NCBI GenBank assembly: GCA_944350395.1
Contig: CALVPA010000017.1
Span: 1 to 22,129, forward strand
DNA from: an uncultured Bacilli bacterium
GTDB taxonomy: Bacteria; Bacillota_I; Bacilli_A; RF39; UBA660
DNA: 22,129 bases
Direction: 5' to 3'
The translations under genes were made by a program, and so were the position numbers. The notes under the pieces are model-generated. The model saw nothing but the letters and a program-made list of their open reading frames with translations, was not told the origin of the DNA and did no database searches. Below, piece after piece: positions 22,006 to 22,129 of this stretch (the first letter of the stretch is position 1; the number at the start of each line of letters is the position of its first letter).

Positions 22006-22129
22006 AACTGAACCCCAAAAGTTGGACAGTTTATAAATAACTTCTAATTAGAGGATTGTAACCTGTAATTTACAGGAGACAGTCCTTTTAATTTAACTTT
22101 AATTCTATCATAATTATAATAGTAAATAT
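22004..22129. mobile_element. End of an IS3-family insertion sequence (partial)
   Basis: The segment starts TGAACTGAACCCCAAAAG and continues with TTGGACAGTTT, the right-end inverted repeat style of IS3-family (IS150-type) elements, then 84 bases encoding the transposase C-terminus on the minus strand. The left part, the other inverted repeat and any 3-bp target duplication lie beyond the window. The exact boundary is uncertain by a few bases (22004 or 22009). Confidence 0.85.
22044..22127 (-). CDS. IS3-family transposase OrfB, C-terminal fragment
   Basis: Too short for most gene finders. Minus-strand reading in frame gives IYYYNYDRIKVKLKGLSP then VNYRLQSSN and stop. This matches the conserved tail of IS150-group transposases (YxxYNxxRIKxKLKGLSPxxYR), the last part of the DDE integrase-like protein. 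The frame enters the window from the right and the stop is TAG at 22044-22046. 28 residues visible; the DDE motif lies outside. Confidence 0.9.
   Translation of the reverse strand: MYYYNYDRIKVKLKGLSPVNYRLQSSN

Overview
The window looks like the chromosome of a low-GC, small-genome member of the Bacilli/Mollicutes-like Firmicutes, perhaps the RF39 or Erysipelotrichia neighbourhood. Support comes from the partial 16S sequence, the AT-rich housekeeping genes, the Firmicutes marker set (whiA, yvcK, Mini-ribonuclease III, an L10 leader, a LemA protein, a SigH-like sigma factor) and AGGAGG-type ribosome binding sites. The genetic code is the standard bacterial one: rlmB and lgt end in TGA at the family-expected places and tryptophan is TGG. 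The exact taxon is inference.

Layout, all on the minus strand unless stated. 1-456 is the 5' part of a 16S rRNA gene, with its promoter and an A-tract upstream (600-660). Next are a DUF402 phosphatase, then comEB-pgk-tpiA (dCMP deaminase plus two glycolytic enzymes), a secreted lysozyme-like protein, and udk-gap (a TGS-domain uridine-kinase-like protein plus glyceraldehyde-3-phosphate dehydrogenase). yvcK-whiA follows, then a YfcC-type carrier with a palindromic operator. The ribosomal/transcription block is split into separate units: secE-nusG, rplK-rplA (own promoter and leader) and rplJ-rplL (own promoter and L10 leader). Upstream of these lie lgt-trxB, then mrnC-rlmB-sigma factor, then uvrA and a glyoxalase-II-like hydrolase. 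From about 21.4 kb the strand switches to plus for a LemA-family gene. The window ends inside an IS3-family element, inserted exactly at the start codon of the gene after lemA.

Working together: tpiA, pgk and gap supply lower glycolysis. comEB and the uridine-kinase-like gene touch pyrimidine nucleotides and are each cotranscribed with glycolytic genes. yvcK and whiA link carbon/cell-wall status to cell division. lgt makes lipoproteins, and secE/nusG/ribosomal proteins serve translation, transcription and export.

The regulation is unusually readable. I find about 14 promoters, 11 with an extended -10 (TGn before the hexamer). Several are nested in the preceding terminator or in the last codons of the upstream gene. 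No prophage, CRISPR array, tRNA or defence system is visible, and I do not see a new multi-gene system. The most noteworthy points are the divergent short triosephosphate isomerase, the ARG-box-like operator of the carrier, the altered NADPH motif in TrxB, the extended L11, the broken synteny around rplL and yvcK, the terminator/promoter nesting, and the IS insertion at a start codon.
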